From the NCBI GenBank assembly GCA_964527565.1, contig CAZGOY010000001.1:203473-267472 (forward strand): a stretch of DNA of 64,000 nt, read 5' to 3'. A program made the translations under genes and the position numbers. Under the pieces are notes generated by a model, which was not told where the DNA came from, made no database searches, and saw only the letters and a program-made list of their open reading frames with translations. Position 1 is the stretch's first letter. Each line of letters starts with the position of its first letter. The stretch comes from JAGXQV01 sp964527565. Its GTDB lineage: Bacteria; Pseudomonadota; Gammaproteobacteria; Burkholderiales; Sulfuricellaceae. Shown one piece after another: positions 26,163 to 35,396 of the stretch.

Positions 26163-26584
26163 GCTATCTGATCGACACCAATGTATTGTCTGAACTGCGT
26201 CGCAAATCACCCGATAGCGGCGTAGCCGCCTGGTTCCTGCAACGCCCGCCAGCCACGCTGCACTTGAGTGTGCTGACGCTGGGGGAGATTCGCAAGGGCA
26301 TCGAGGGCGTCAGCAATGAAACACGCCGCCAATCCCTCCTCGACTGGCTTGAGACTGATCTGCCGACATTCTTTACGGGGCGAATTTTGCCCGTCAATGA
26401 AGCCGTTGCCGATCGATGGGGACGGCTTATGGCCTCGGCAGGCCGCCCGCTGCCTGCCATCGATAGTCTTTTGGCAGCCACGGCACTGGAACACGACCTG
26501 GTATTGATTACCCGTAACGTAAAGGATTTCGTCGGCCTTCCCGTTCAGCTATTCAACCCCTGGTCGAACGCTGCCCCGGAATAA
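26159..26584 (+). CDS. VapC-like PIN-domain ribonuclease toxin
   Basis: 141 residues from a TTG start that overlaps the antitoxin stop. PIN-domain acidic residues are in LIDTNVLSELRRKSPD (Asp6), the GEIRKGIE motif, LPAIDSLLAATAL, and ITRNVKDF near the end. PIN toxins of this FitB/VapC group cut RNA, often tRNA. The TTG start and 4-nt overlap suggest translation coupled to the antitoxin. All catalytic positions appear intact. The pair lies between cysS and ffh, which are core genes, so it was probably inserted there. Confidence 0.92.
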   Translation: MSYLIDTNVLSELRRKSPDSGVAAWFLQRPPATLHLSVLTLGEIRKGIEGVSNETRRQSLLDWLETDLPTFFTGRILPVNEAVADRWGRLMASAGRPLPAIDSLLAATALEHDLVLITRNVKDFVGLPVQLFNPWSNAAPE

Positions 26585-26596
26585 TATATACCCGCC

Positions 26597-27943
26597 TCAC
26601 ATCCCCGGCAGCATGCCTTTCATGCCGCGCATCATCTTGGCCATGCCGCCGCCCTTGCCCATCATTTTCATCATTTTCTGCATCTGCTCGAACTGTTTGA
26701 GCAGGCGGTTGATTTCCTGCACCTGCACCCCGGAACCTGCGGCGATGCGGCGCTTGCGCGAGGCTTTCAGGATCACCGGATTGCGCCGCTCCTCGGGGGT
26801 CATGGAGTTGATGATGCCCTCGACGCGGTTGATCGCCTTGTCATCCACCTGCTGACCGGCGGCGGCCTGCGAGAGCTGCGCGGGCAGCTTGTCCATCAGG
26901 GCGGAGAGGCCGCCCATTTTTTTCATCTGCTGCATTTGCGCCTTGAAATCTTCCAGGTCGAAGCTCTTGCCCGACTTGAGCTTCTTCGCCAGCTTGACGG
27001 CTTCTTCCTGGTCGACGCCGCGCTGCGCTTCCTCGATCAGCGAGAGGACGTCGCCCATGCCGAGGATGCGTGAGGCCATGCGTTCGGGGTGGAAGGCTTC
27101 CAGGCCGTTGAGCTTTTCGCCGACGCCGGCAAACTTGATCGGTTTGCCGGTGACGTGACGCACCGACAGTGCCGCACCACCGCGCGCGTCGCCGTCCAGC
27201 TTGGTGAGCACCACGCCGGTGAGCGGCAGCGCCTCGTTGAAGGCGCGCGCCGTATTGACAGCATCCTGGCCCTGCATGGCATCGACCACGAACAGTGTTT
27301 CGGCGGGGTTGAGCGCGGCATGCAGGCGCTTGATCTCGTCCATCATCACTTCGTCGATGCCCAGACGCCCGGCGGTATCGACGATCAGCACGTCGTGAAA
27401 ATGCTTGTCGGCAAAATCCAGCGCGGCGCGCGCGATTTTTTCCGGCGCATCGCTGGCCGGGGCGGCAAAGTAGTCGATATCGAGTTGCTTCGCCAATGTC
27501 TGCAACTGCTCCATGGCGGCGGGACGATACACGTCGCAGCTGGTGAGCAGCACCTTTTTCTTCTGCTCGCGCAGGATTTTCGCCAGCTTGGCCGCCGTGG
27601 TGGTTTTGCCGGCGCCTTGCAGCCCCGCCATCAGGATCACCGCCGGCGGCTTGACCGCCAGATTCAGGGCGGCGTTGTGCTCGCCCATCAGCGCGGTCAG
27701 TTCCTGGTGCACCACGCCGATCAGCGCCTGCCCCGGCGTCAGGCTGGCGAGCACCTCTTGGCCGAGCGCGCGCTCTTTCACGTGAGCGATGAAATCCTTC
27801 ACCACCGGCAGGGCCACATCGGCTTCCAGCAGCGCCATGCGCACTTCGCGCAGGGCGTCCTGGATATTGGTTTCGGTCAGGCGCGCCTGGCCGCGCAGGT
27901 GTTTCATCACCCCGGCAAGGCGGTTGGTCAGATTGTCGAACAT
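26597..27943 (-). CDS. ffh: Signal recognition particle protein Ffh
   Basis: 448 residues. The N domain is followed by a G domain with GLQGAGKTTTAAKLA (about 106-120), DTAGRLGID, and TKLDGDARGGAA. The methionine-rich M domain at the C-terminus ends with a run of Met and Gly residues that forms the signal-peptide groove. With 4.5S RNA it targets nascent membrane proteins to FtsY. It diverges from ypjD, the same neighbour as in E. coli, 75 nt apart. Confidence 0.97.
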   Translation of the reverse strand: MFDNLTNRLAGVMKHLRGQARLTETNIQDALREVRMALLEADVALPVVKDFIAHVKERALGQEVLASLTPGQALIGVVHQELTALMGEHNAALNLAVKPPAVILMAGLQGAGKTTTAAKLAKILREQKKKVLLTSCDVYRPAAMEQLQTLAKQLDIDYFAAPASDAPEKIARAALDFADKHFHDVLIVDTAGRLGIDEVMMDEIKRLHAALNPAETLFVVDAMQGQDAVNTARAFNEALPLTGVVLTKLDGDARGGAALSVRHVTGKPIKFAGVGEKLNGLEAFHPERMASRILGMGDVLSLIEEAQRGVDQEEAVKLAKKLKSGKSFDLEDFKAQMQQMKKMGGLSALMDKLPAQLSQAAAGQQVDDKAINRVEGIINSMTPEERRNPVILKASRKRRIAAGSGVQVQEINRLLKQFEQMQKMMKMMGKGGGMAKMMRGMKGMLPGM

Positions 27944-28018
27944 GCGGCGCTTCCTTTAAATTCGGGGCAGGATTGGTGTAAACTGGAACAGTCTAAAAAC
28001 GCGCAGTTTACCTTATCC

Positions 28019-28834
28019 ATGCTCGGATTCTTCCCCTACCTGCTGCTTGCCCTGCTCTACGCGGCATTGGGCTGGCATTTGCGGCGCGCCTTCGCGCTCG
28101 GCAGCGCTACGCTGGAAGGTGCGCAGACCTGGACGCGCGTGGCAACCCTCCCTTTGCTGGCGCTGCACGGTTGGCTGCTGGTCCAGGCGCTGTTCGCCGG
28201 CACGGTGCTTAATCTCGGCGTCGGCAATGCGATACTGACCATCGCCTGGCTGACGGTGCTGGTGTACTGGCTGGCGAGTTTCCGCTTCCCGCTGGAAGGC
28301 TTGCAGATTCTGGTGTTGCCTGCCGCAGCCCTGTGCCTGCTGCTCGCCGCCGTCCTGCCCGCGCCGCACCCCCTGCCCTATAGCGGCGTGCCATTCATGG
28401 CACATCTGGCGGTCTCCCTGTTGGCCTATAGTCTGTTCACCATCGCCGCACTGCATGCCATGTTGATGGCGCTTGCGGAACAGCGCCTGCATGAGCACAT
28501 GCTGTCGAAGATGCTGTGCAACCTCCCGCCGTTGCTGACCATGGAAAACCTGCTGTTCCGCATCATCGGCGCGGGCTTCGTGCTGCTCACCCTGGCCATA
28601 CTCAGCGGCATTCTGTTTTCCGAGGAACTGTTTCACCAGGGCATGCTCTTTAGCCACAAGACGTTGTTCGCCATCCTGTCGTGGATCATCTATGCGGCGC
28701 TGCTCGGCGGACGCTTCATCTACGGCTGGCGCGGGCGTACCGCCATCATCTGGACGCTGTCCGGCTTTGCCATGCTGGTGCTGGCCTATCTCGGCAGCAA
28801 GTTCGTGCTGGAAATCCTGCTGCACCGCGCCTGA
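28019..28834 (+). CDS. ypjD: YpjD-like cytochrome c assembly-family membrane protein
   Basis: 271 residues from ATG 28019. About eight hydrophobic spans are present, with the CcsA/HemX-type stretch HLAVSLLAYSLFTIAALHA (about 128-146) and a C-terminal SWIIYAALLGGR-type region. A longer open frame runs upstream across ffh, but it is antisense there. E. coli ypjD also lies between ffh and a CorB-type gene and is linked to magnesium transport; the resemblance to heme exporters is structural. The exact role is uncertain. Confidence 0.85.
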   Translation: MLGFFPYLLLALLYAALGWHLRRAFALGSATLEGAQTWTRVATLPLLALHGWLLVQALFAGTVLNLGVGNAILTIAWLTVLVYWLASFRFPLEGLQILVLPAAALCLLLAAVLPAPHPLPYSGVPFMAHLAVSLLAYSLFTIAALHAMLMALAEQRLHEHMLSKMLCNLPPLLTMENLLFRIIGAGFVLLTLAILSGILFSEELFHQGMLFSHKTLFAILSWIIYAALLGGRFIYGWRGRTAIIWTLSGFAMLVLAYLGSKFVLEILLHRA

Positions 28835-28879
28835 CCCCCGGCGCCAGAATACACTTCAAGACAACCCGGATTTTCCCGA

Positions 28880-30169
28880 TTGGACGATATTCCCTTAAGC
28901 GCACTGCTGATTGCCCTGGTCGTTTTGCTAATCTGCTCCGGGTTTTTCTCGGCATCGGAAACCAGTCTGATGGCGATCAATCGTTACCGCCTCAGACATC
29001 TTGCAAAAAGCGGCCATCGTGGCGCCAAGGTGACCCTGTTCCTGCTGGAAAGAACCGACAAACTGCTGGGCGTTGTGCTGCTTGGCAACAACCTGACCAA
29101 TGCCGCTGCCGCCACCCTGGTGACGATCATTGCCATCCGCTTATTTGGCGAAAGCGAACTGATGCTGACCATCGCCACCCTGACGGTTACTTTCCTGATC
29201 CTGGTGTTTAGCGAAGTTACGCCGAAAACGCTGGGGGCCGCCTATCCCGAACGCATCGCCATTCCCGCCAGCTATGTTCTCGTGCTGTTGTTGAAGGTGT
29301 TTTACCCGGTGATCTGGTTCGTCAACTTGCTGGTACGCGGCCTGCTGTGGCTGCTGCGCATCAAGCCGCAAAACCAGGGTGCGGCCGCATCGCTCAGCAT
29401 GGAGGAATTGCGCACCCTGGTGCTGGAAGGCGGCCATTACATTCCGCCCAAGCACCAGAGCATCCTCGCCAACCTGTTCGCGCTGGAAAATGCCACCGTC
29501 GCCGACGTGATGACGCCGCGCAACCAGATCGAAGCCCTGGATCTCGATGCGCCGGAAGACGTGCTGCGCGAACAGGTGGTGACCTGCCACCATTCGCGCC
29601 TGCTGGCCTATCGGGAGAGGCTCGACAACGTTCTCGGTGTGGTCCAGGTGCGCAAACTGCTGCACCGCATCCACAGTGGAGAAATCAATGCACAGGTGCT
29701 GGAAGAAGTTATGCGCGAGCCGTATTTCATCCACGCCGGCACCTCGCTGCTCGCACAGATGCAGCTATTCCAGGAAAGTCAGCGCCGCACAGGTCTGGTG
29801 GTCGATGAATATGGGGAGCTGCTCGGCCTGGTAAGTCTTAACGACATCCTCGAAGAAATCGTCGGCGAGTTCACCACGATTGCCCCCAGCCGCTCCGGCA
29901 GCTACCGCAGGCAGGAGGACGGCAGCTGGGTGGCGGATGGTTCCAGCCAGTTGCGCGACCTCAACCGCAAACTGAGCCTGGATTTTCCCCTGGATGGCCC
30001 GAAAACCCTCAACGGCCTGATCGTGGAACATTTCGAGGACATCCCGGAGGCCGGCGTGAGCTTCAAACTGGCCGGTCACACCCTGGAAATCCTGCACACC
30101 CAGGATCGTGCGGTCAAAGTGGTGCGCATTTTCCCCGCCGCGCACCCCCGGCAAGACGATCAACAGTAA
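28880..30169 (+). CDS. HlyC/CorC (CNNM) family transporter, CorB-like
   Basis: 429 residues. A CNNM/DUF21 membrane domain (about 1-185) has the CSGFFSASETSLMAINRYR signature. A CBS pair spans about 200-325 (TPRNQIEALD..., VVDEYGELLGLVSLNDILEE), followed by a CorC_HlyC domain (about 340-420). These proteins transport or sense Mg2+ or Co2+. The only usable start is TTG 28880, since the frame has a stop at 28832-28834 and no ATG before the first span. It follows ypjD by 45 nt, as in the E. coli ffh-ypjD-corB neighbourhood. Confidence 0.9.
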   Translation: MDDIPLSALLIALVVLLICSGFFSASETSLMAINRYRLRHLAKSGHRGAKVTLFLLERTDKLLGVVLLGNNLTNAAAATLVTIIAIRLFGESELMLTIATLTVTFLILVFSEVTPKTLGAAYPERIAIPASYVLVLLLKVFYPVIWFVNLLVRGLLWLLRIKPQNQGAAASLSMEELRTLVLEGGHYIPPKHQSILANLFALENATVADVMTPRNQIEALDLDAPEDVLREQVVTCHHSRLLAYRERLDNVLGVVQVRKLLHRIHSGEINAQVLEEVMREPYFIHAGTSLLAQMQLFQESQRRTGLVVDEYGELLGLVSLNDILEEIVGEFTTIAPSRSGSYRRQEDGSWVADGSSQLRDLNRKLSLDFPLDGPKTLNGLIVEHFEDIPEAGVSFKLAGHTLEILHTQDRAVKVVRIFPAAHPRQDDQQ

Positions 30170-30238
30170 AATAGGGAGAATTGACGGTCGGTAGTGGATT
30201 GTGTTTAGCTAACCTATCTTATAGCGGACAGGAAAATC

Positions 30239-32146
30239 ATGGGCTCTTCATCTGCAATGCCTCTTTCATTGTTGCTGGCGACAATGGATCATCTTCAGCG
30301 CTTCGCCCCGTTCAGCCTGATGGAGCGGGACCATCTCAAGGAGTTGGTGCAGAAGCTGGAAGTGGGCTACTACGCCAAGGGGGAGGTGATCCTGTCACCC
30401 GAACAGGGGGTGGTGTCGCGTTTTTTTGTCATCAAGCAGGGGGTGGTGCAAGGCGAGCAGGGCGTGGTCAAGGCCCAGGACGACAACGCTTGGCTGGAAC
30501 TCAACGAGGGGGAGTGTTTCCCGCTCGGCGCCCTGCTATCCAAGCGTGGTGTCACCAGCACCTACCGGGCCAGCGTCGATACTTTCTGCTACGAGATGGC
30601 GGCGGCGGATTTCCTGGAAATGATCCAGCTCAGCCCGGCGTTCCAGGATTTCTGCACGCGGCGCATCGCCAGCCTGCTGGAGCAGTCGAAGCAGATCATC
30701 CAGGCGCAGTACGCCAATTCCAGCGCCGAACAGCAGTCGCTCAACAGCCCGCTATCGGGCATTGTGCGGCGTGATCCGGTGACCTGCGCGCCGGACGCCC
30801 CGGTGCGCGAAGTGCTCTCTACCATGCACCAGTTGGGAATCGGTTCGATGGTTGCCGTCGAAGAAGGCAAGCCGGTGGGGATTTTTACCTTGCACGACGT
30901 ACTCAACCGCGTCGCCCTGGCACAGATCGACCTCGAGCAGCCCATTATCGGCATCATGAGCACCGGGTTGACCACCTTGCCGCCTACCGCCCTGGCTTAT
31001 GAAGCTGCGCTGGTGATGGCCAAGCATGGCTTCCGCCACGTGCTGGTTACCGATAACGGCAAGCTGGTCGGCGTAATTTCAGAAAAGGACTTGTTCACTC
31101 TGCAACGAGTAGGGCTGCGCCAGATCAGTGCCACCATCCGCAACGCGGAAAATATTGGTGCGCTGAAACAGTCCGCCGGCGACATTCGCCAGCTGGCGCA
31201 CAATATGCTGGCGCAGGGCGTGGCTGCGGAACAACTCACGCAATTCATTTCCGCCCTCAACGACCTCCTGACCGAACGCATCATCGAACTGGAGTGCGCC
31301 GCTGCGGGAGCAGGCGATGGCCCTTTGTGCCACGGCGGTCTGTGTTGGCTCGCCCTGGGCAGCGAAGGGCGGCTTGAGCAGACGCTCAACACCGACCAGG
31401 ATAACGGTATTATTTTTACCGTGCCGGAAGGCGGCACGGCGGATGCGGTGAGGGCGCAATTACTGCCGCTGGCGCGGCGCATCAACGAGGCGCTTGACGC
31501 TTGCGGTTTCCCGCTGTGCCAGGGCGACATCATGGCCAGCAACCCGCAGTGGTGCTTGAGTCTGGACGAGTGGAAAAACAAGTTCGAGGGCTGGATCGAT
31601 CACGGCTCGCCCGATGCGCTGCTGAAAGCTTCGATCTTTTTCGATTTCCGCCCTTTGTACGGCAGGCACCAGTTGGCGCACGACTTGCGCGACTGGCTGG
31701 CGCCGAGGGTGGCCGGAAATACGCGCTTTCTGCACCAGATGGCGGCCAACGCGCTACGCAACCGTCCGCCGTTGGGGCTGGTGCGCGATTTTGTGGTGGG
31801 CGAGGGCAACAAGCTCGATCTCAAGTTCAACGGCATTACCCCGTTTGTGGATGCAGCGCGGATTTACAGCCTAGCTGCCGGGGATACCCATACGCACACC
31901 GTTCAGCGCCTGCGCTTGAGTGCCGCCAAGCTCAATATCCCGAATGCGGATGCCTGGGTCGAGGCGTTCCTGTTTATCCAGTTGTTGCGTCTGCGCGTCC
32001 AGCACCAGCAGAGCGAGGCCGGCAGCGAACTGAGCAACCGGATTGATCCCGACGATCTCAACGACCTCGACCGGCGCATCCTGAAGGAGGCTTTCCGTCA
32101 GGCACGCAAGCTCCAGGCACGTCTGGCCCTGGATTACCAGCTGTGA
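30239..32146 (+). CDS. cNMP-binding / CBS / DUF294 nucleotidyltransferase-like signalling protein
   Basis: 635 residues. An N-terminal cyclic-nucleotide-binding fold (about 20-135) is followed by two CBS domains (about 165-285) and a DUF294 nucleotidyltransferase domain. That domain contains ALGSEGRLEQTLNTDQDNGI (about 370-389) and is followed by the DUF294 C-terminal helical domain (about 450-620). The GS-EGR...D-D pattern resembles the GlnD-type uridylyltransferase core. Homologues often sit beside acetate or other Na+ symporters and are thought to regulate them. The downstream exonuclease overlaps by 4 nt and a symporter follows. The ligand and enzymatic activity are unknown. Confidence 0.85.
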   Translation: MGSSSAMPLSLLLATMDHLQRFAPFSLMERDHLKELVQKLEVGYYAKGEVILSPEQGVVSRFFVIKQGVVQGEQGVVKAQDDNAWLELNEGECFPLGALLSKRGVTSTYRASVDTFCYEMAAADFLEMIQLSPAFQDFCTRRIASLLEQSKQIIQAQYANSSAEQQSLNSPLSGIVRRDPVTCAPDAPVREVLSTMHQLGIGSMVAVEEGKPVGIFTLHDVLNRVALAQIDLEQPIIGIMSTGLTTLPPTALAYEAALVMAKHGFRHVLVTDNGKLVGVISEKDLFTLQRVGLRQISATIRNAENIGALKQSAGDIRQLAHNMLAQGVAAEQLTQFISALNDLLTERIIELECAAAGAGDGPLCHGGLCWLALGSEGRLEQTLNTDQDNGIIFTVPEGGTADAVRAQLLPLARRINEALDACGFPLCQGDIMASNPQWCLSLDEWKNKFEGWIDHGSPDALLKASIFFDFRPLYGRHQLAHDLRDWLAPRVAGNTRFLHQMAANALRNRPPLGLVRDFVVGEGNKLDLKFNGITPFVDAARIYSLAAGDTHTHTVQRLRLSAAKLNIPNADAWVEAFLFIQLLRLRVQHQQSEAGSELSNRIDPDDLNDLDRRILKEAFRQARKLQARLALDYQL

Positions 32147-32847
32147 ACCTGTTTGCCCGCTGGTTTTCTCCGGCCCCGCTTCTGAGTGCCGGGGAAAAGG
32201 CGCGTCTCGATGCCTGGCGCTGTCTGCCGGAAGCGAGCCGCCCGGTGGATTTGACTTGCGGGCGCTTTGTGGTGGTGGACGTGGAAACCACCGGGCTCAA
32301 TCTGTCGCGCGACAAACTCATCGCCATCGGCGCGGTGGCGGTCAATCAGGGGCGCATCTGCCTGGGCGACAGCTTCGAGATCATCCTGCAGCAGTCCGCT
32401 TCCAGCGGCAAGGACAATATCCTGATCCACGGCATAGGCGGCAGCGCGCAGACCGGGGGGGTGCCGCCGACGGAGGCGCTGCTGTGCTTCCTGGAGTTTC
32501 TCGGCAAAGACCCGCTGGTGGCTTTTCACGTCACTTTCGACAAAACCATGATCCGGCGCGCCCTCAAGACCTTTCTTGGGCTGCGTTTCAATCACCCCTG
32601 GCTGGACCTGGCTTACGTGGCGCCGGGCCTGAATCCGCAGCACGCCCATGTGCTGCGCACGCTGGACGAGTGGACCCGCCACTTCGGCATCCAGAATTAC
32701 GCTCGCCACAATGCGCTGGCCGATGCGCTGACCACCGCCCAGCTCTACCAGGTAGCCATCGAGCAGGGGCGCCATAAAAACATCAAGACCTTTAAGGGCT
32801 TGCAGGATTTGGAAAATCTGCATCGCTGGACGCGCGGCGCCGGCTAG
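32143..32847 (+). CDS. DnaQ-like 3'-5' exonuclease
   Basis: 234 residues from GTG, overlapping the preceding stop (GTGA). DEDD-family residues are visible: the Asp/Glu pair in VVDVETTGLN (about 44-53), the Asp in FHVTFDKTMI, and the final HNALADALTTA. This is the epsilon-subunit fold without other polymerase domains. It could trim RNA or DNA ends. Its constant pairing with a DUF294 signalling protein beside a symporter is a known but unexplained gene order. The substrate cannot be told from sequence. Confidence 0.85.
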   Translation: MNLFARWFSPAPLLSAGEKARLDAWRCLPEASRPVDLTCGRFVVVDVETTGLNLSRDKLIAIGAVAVNQGRICLGDSFEIILQQSASSGKDNILIHGIGGSAQTGGVPPTEALLCFLEFLGKDPLVAFHVTFDKTMIRRALKTFLGLRFNHPWLDLAYVAPGLNPQHAHVLRTLDEWTRHFGIQNYARHNALADALTTAQLYQVAIEQGRHKNIKTFKGLQDLENLHRWTRGAG

Positions 32848-32914
32848 CTCCCTGGTTTTGGCAAACTTGTATCTCTTATGGAAGACATAAGACAGCTTGT
32901 CAAGTTAAAAAATC

Positions 32915-32943
32915 TTTACCGCCGATTTCAATGGTCTTATACT
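32915..32943 (+). promoter_or_regulatory. Probable promoter of the symporter pair
   Basis: TTTACC (32915-32920) and TATACT (32938-32943) are 17 bases apart, in the 201-base gap before the DUF4212 gene. The ribosome site AAGGAGG lies just upstream of ATG 33049. The predicted leader is about 100 nt. Confidence 0.45.
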
Positions 32944-33048
32944 CGCCGCCGGGGTTACATCGAGGGGTTGAAAAGCTAGGTGGGCCTTGTATCGAATGGT
33001 CATGGGCGGGGTAATCCGCTCTTTATGATTCCAAAAAGGAGGATGTAA

Positions 33049-33318
33049 ATGTCACAAGTTAGCGGTAGCGAAAGTTCGAACGCCTATTGGCGCGCGACAC
33101 TGGGTTTGCTGACCAAAATCCTGATCGTGTGGTTCGCAGTCTCGTTCGGCGCCGGCATCCTGTTCGCCGACATGCTCAACGCGATCAAGCTGGGCGGCTA
33201 CCCCTTGGGCTTCTGGTTTGCCCATCAGGGTTCGATCTATATCTTCATCGCGTTGATTTTCTATTACGCGAAGCGGATGAACGAAATCGACCGTGAGTTC
33301 GACGTACACGAAGACTAA
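33049..33318 (+). CDS. DUF4212 small subunit of a sodium/solute symporter
   Basis: 89 residues with two membrane spans (about 20-42 and 54-76), the GFWFAHQGSIYIFIALIFYYAKRMN signature (split at about 54-78) and an acidic tail. This is the small partner (DUF4212) encoded directly ahead of VC_2705-type symporters. It lies 17 nt before the transporter gene. It probably stabilises or modulates the large subunit in the inner membrane. Confidence 0.9.
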   Translation: MSQVSGSESSNAYWRATLGLLTKILIVWFAVSFGAGILFADMLNAIKLGGYPLGFWFAHQGSIYIFIALIFYYAKRMNEIDREFDVHED

Positions 33319-33335
33319 AACACAGGGAGCCATAC

Positions 33336-35141
33336 ATGGATCTGCAAACAATGATTTACCTGGTGGTCGGCGCGACGTTTGCGCTGTACATCGGGATCGC
33401 CATCTGGGCGCGCGCCGGCAGCACCAGCGAGTTTTACGTGGCCGGCGGCGGCGTTCCGCCGGTCATGAACGGGATGGCCACAGCGGCCGACTGGATGTCG
33501 GCCGCTTCGTTCATCTCGATGGCCGGCCTGATCGCCAACATGGGTTACGGCGGCGGCCTGTTCCTGATGGGCTGGACCGGCGGCTACGTGCTGCTGGCGA
33601 TGCTGCTCGCACCCTACCTGCGCAAATTCGGCAAGTTTACCGTGCCGCAGTTCATCGGTGACCGCTACTACTCCAAGACCGCCTCCACGGTGGCCGTGGT
33701 TTGCCTGCTGACCGCCTCGATCACCTACATCATCGGCCAGATGACCGGCGTCGGCGTGGCTTTCTCGCGCTTCCTCGGCGTGTCGAGCGATACCGGCATT
33801 TACGTCGGTATGGGCATCGTCTTCATGTACGCGGTGTTCGGCGGCATGAAGGGCATCACCTATACCCAGGTGGCCCAGTACATCGTGCTGATCTTCGCCT
33901 ACACCATTCCGGCGATCTTCATCTCGCTACACCTCACCGGCATGCCGATCCCGCAACTGGGTCTCGGTTCCGCGATGGCGGGCACGGATGTCTCCCTGCT
34001 GCAAAAACTCGACCAGGTAGTGGTTGATCTCGGCTTCGGCCAGTACACCACGACGACGGCAGGCAGCACGCTCAACATGTTCGTCTACACGATGTCGCTG
34101 ATGATCGGCACCGCCGGTCTGCCGCACGTCATCATGCGCTTCTTCACCGTTCCGACGGTCAAGGCGGCGCGTTCTTCAGCAGGCTGGGCGCTGGTCTTCA
34201 TCGCCATCCTCTACACCACGGCGCCCGCAGTTGCCGCCATGGCCAAGCTGAACCTGCACGGCACGGTGAACACCGCCGTCGTGACCAACGGCGACCTGTA
34301 CGCGACGGAATCCAGCCTCAACTACGAGGCGCGTCCGGACTGGATGAAGCGCTGGGAGAAAACCGGCCTGCTGAAGTTCGAAGACAAGAACGGTGACGGC
34401 CGCATCCAGTATTACAACGACAAGACCAAGAACGACGCCGCCAAGGCCAAGGCCGAAGCCGCCGGCTGGAAGGGTAACGAACTGACGGTCAACGCCGACA
34501 TCATCGTGCTGGCCAACCCGGAAATCGCGCTGCTGCCGAACTGGGTGATCGCGCTGGTGGCCGCCGGCGGTCTCGCCGCTGCGCTGTCTACCGCAGCCGG
34601 TCTGCTGATGGCGATTTCAGCCGCCGTTTCGCATGATCTGGTGAAGGGCGTGTTTGTGCCGAACATCAGCGAGAAGGGCGAACTGCTGGCGGGCAAGATT
34701 TCGATGGCTGTGGCCATCGTCATCTCCGGCTATCTCGGCTTGAATCCGCCAGGCTTTGCGGCGGGTACCGTGGCCCTGGCCTTCGGTATCGCGGCCTCAT
34801 CGCTGTTCCCGGCCATCATGATGGGCATCTTCTCCAAGAAGATGAACAAGGAAGGCGCCATCGCCGGCATGTTGTCGGGCCTGACCGTGACCCTGTTCTA
34901 CGTGTTTGCGCACAAGGGCATCTTCTTCGTCAAGGGAACCGAGTATCTGGACCTGATCGGTGGTGCCAACAGCTTCTTTACCATCACGCCGGAAGCTTTC
35001 GGTGCAATCGGCGCCCTGGTCAACTTCGGCGTCGCCTTCGCGGTGGACAAGATGACCAAGGAACCGCCCGAGCACATCCAGCACATGGTCGAAGCCGTGC
35101 GTACCCCGCGTGGTTCAAAGGCTGTGGATGGCGCGCACTAA
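33336..35141 (+). CDS. Sodium:solute symporter, VC_2705 subfamily (acetate/short-chain acid type)
   Basis: 601 residues with about 13 spans and the SSS-family signature ADWMSAASFISMAGLIANMGY near residues 49-69 (quoted here only as its landmark). A hydrophilic loop at about 320-385 (DKNGDGRIQYYNDKTKND) is an insertion typical of the VC_2705 group and contains an EF-hand-like D-x-D-G pattern. Relatives carry acetate or other small carboxylates with Na+. The acs gene in this window (49.8-51.8 kb) would use imported acetate, but the substrate remains inference. Confidence 0.88.
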   Translation: MDLQTMIYLVVGATFALYIGIAIWARAGSTSEFYVAGGGVPPVMNGMATAADWMSAASFISMAGLIANMGYGGGLFLMGWTGGYVLLAMLLAPYLRKFGKFTVPQFIGDRYYSKTASTVAVVCLLTASITYIIGQMTGVGVAFSRFLGVSSDTGIYVGMGIVFMYAVFGGMKGITYTQVAQYIVLIFAYTIPAIFISLHLTGMPIPQLGLGSAMAGTDVSLLQKLDQVVVDLGFGQYTTTTAGSTLNMFVYTMSLMIGTAGLPHVIMRFFTVPTVKAARSSAGWALVFIAILYTTAPAVAAMAKLNLHGTVNTAVVTNGDLYATESSLNYEARPDWMKRWEKTGLLKFEDKNGDGRIQYYNDKTKNDAAKAKAEAAGWKGNELTVNADIIVLANPEIALLPNWVIALVAAGGLAAALSTAAGLLMAISAAVSHDLVKGVFVPNISEKGELLAGKISMAVAIVISGYLGLNPPGFAAGTVALAFGIAASSLFPAIMMGIFSKKMNKEGAIAGMLSGLTVTLFYVFAHKGIFFVKGTEYLDLIGGANSFFTITPEAFGAIGALVNFGVAFAVDKMTKEPPEHIQHMVEAVRTPRGSKAVDGAH

Positions 35142-35162
35142 GCCGCCAGTCCTGCACCGGGC

Positions 35163-35229
35163 AACACCCGCTTGGCCGGGTGTTTGCCAGAATCACAACC
35201 CCGCCCACAAAACCGGCGGGGTTTTTTTT
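35163..35229 (+). terminator. Tandem hairpins ending the symporter transcript
   Basis: The first hairpin, AACACCCG / CGGGTGTT (35163-35184), is followed by AACCCCGCC / GGCGGGGTT (35197-35223) and a run of eight T. The second is a classic rho-independent terminator. Confidence 0.85.
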
Positions 35230-35235
35230 GAATGT

Positions 35236-35380
35236 AGCCCGAATATCTTATAAAAGTGCTGTCTTGCTGGTAGGAGGGGCCTTGGCCCCGAGTTTTTTTC
35301 CGTTCATCTGCGAAAAAATCTAAAGCTCGGGGCCAAGGCCCCTCCTACAGGATTGGGAGGCATTTATAAATATCCGGGCT
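35236..35380. repeat. Nested inverted repeat, REPIN/MITE-like
   Basis: The inner arms (35270-35292 and 35326-35348) are perfect 23-base reverse complements. They begin GTAGGAGGGGCC and are separated by a 33-base loop. Outer imperfect arms (AGCCCG-A-ATAT at 35236-35246, and ATAT-C-CGGGCT at 35370-35380) also pair. No ORF is inside. The GTAGGAGGGGC arms resemble REP-type palindromes moved by RAYT transposases; a RAYT fragment occurs at 63.4 kb. Confidence 0.75.
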
Positions 35381-35396
35381 GAATCTGGGAGTTTGT

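Noticed and set aside
27089..28018. Upstream extension of the ypjD frame to 27089
   Set aside because: Runs antisense through ffh, and the hydrophobic family start is at 28019.
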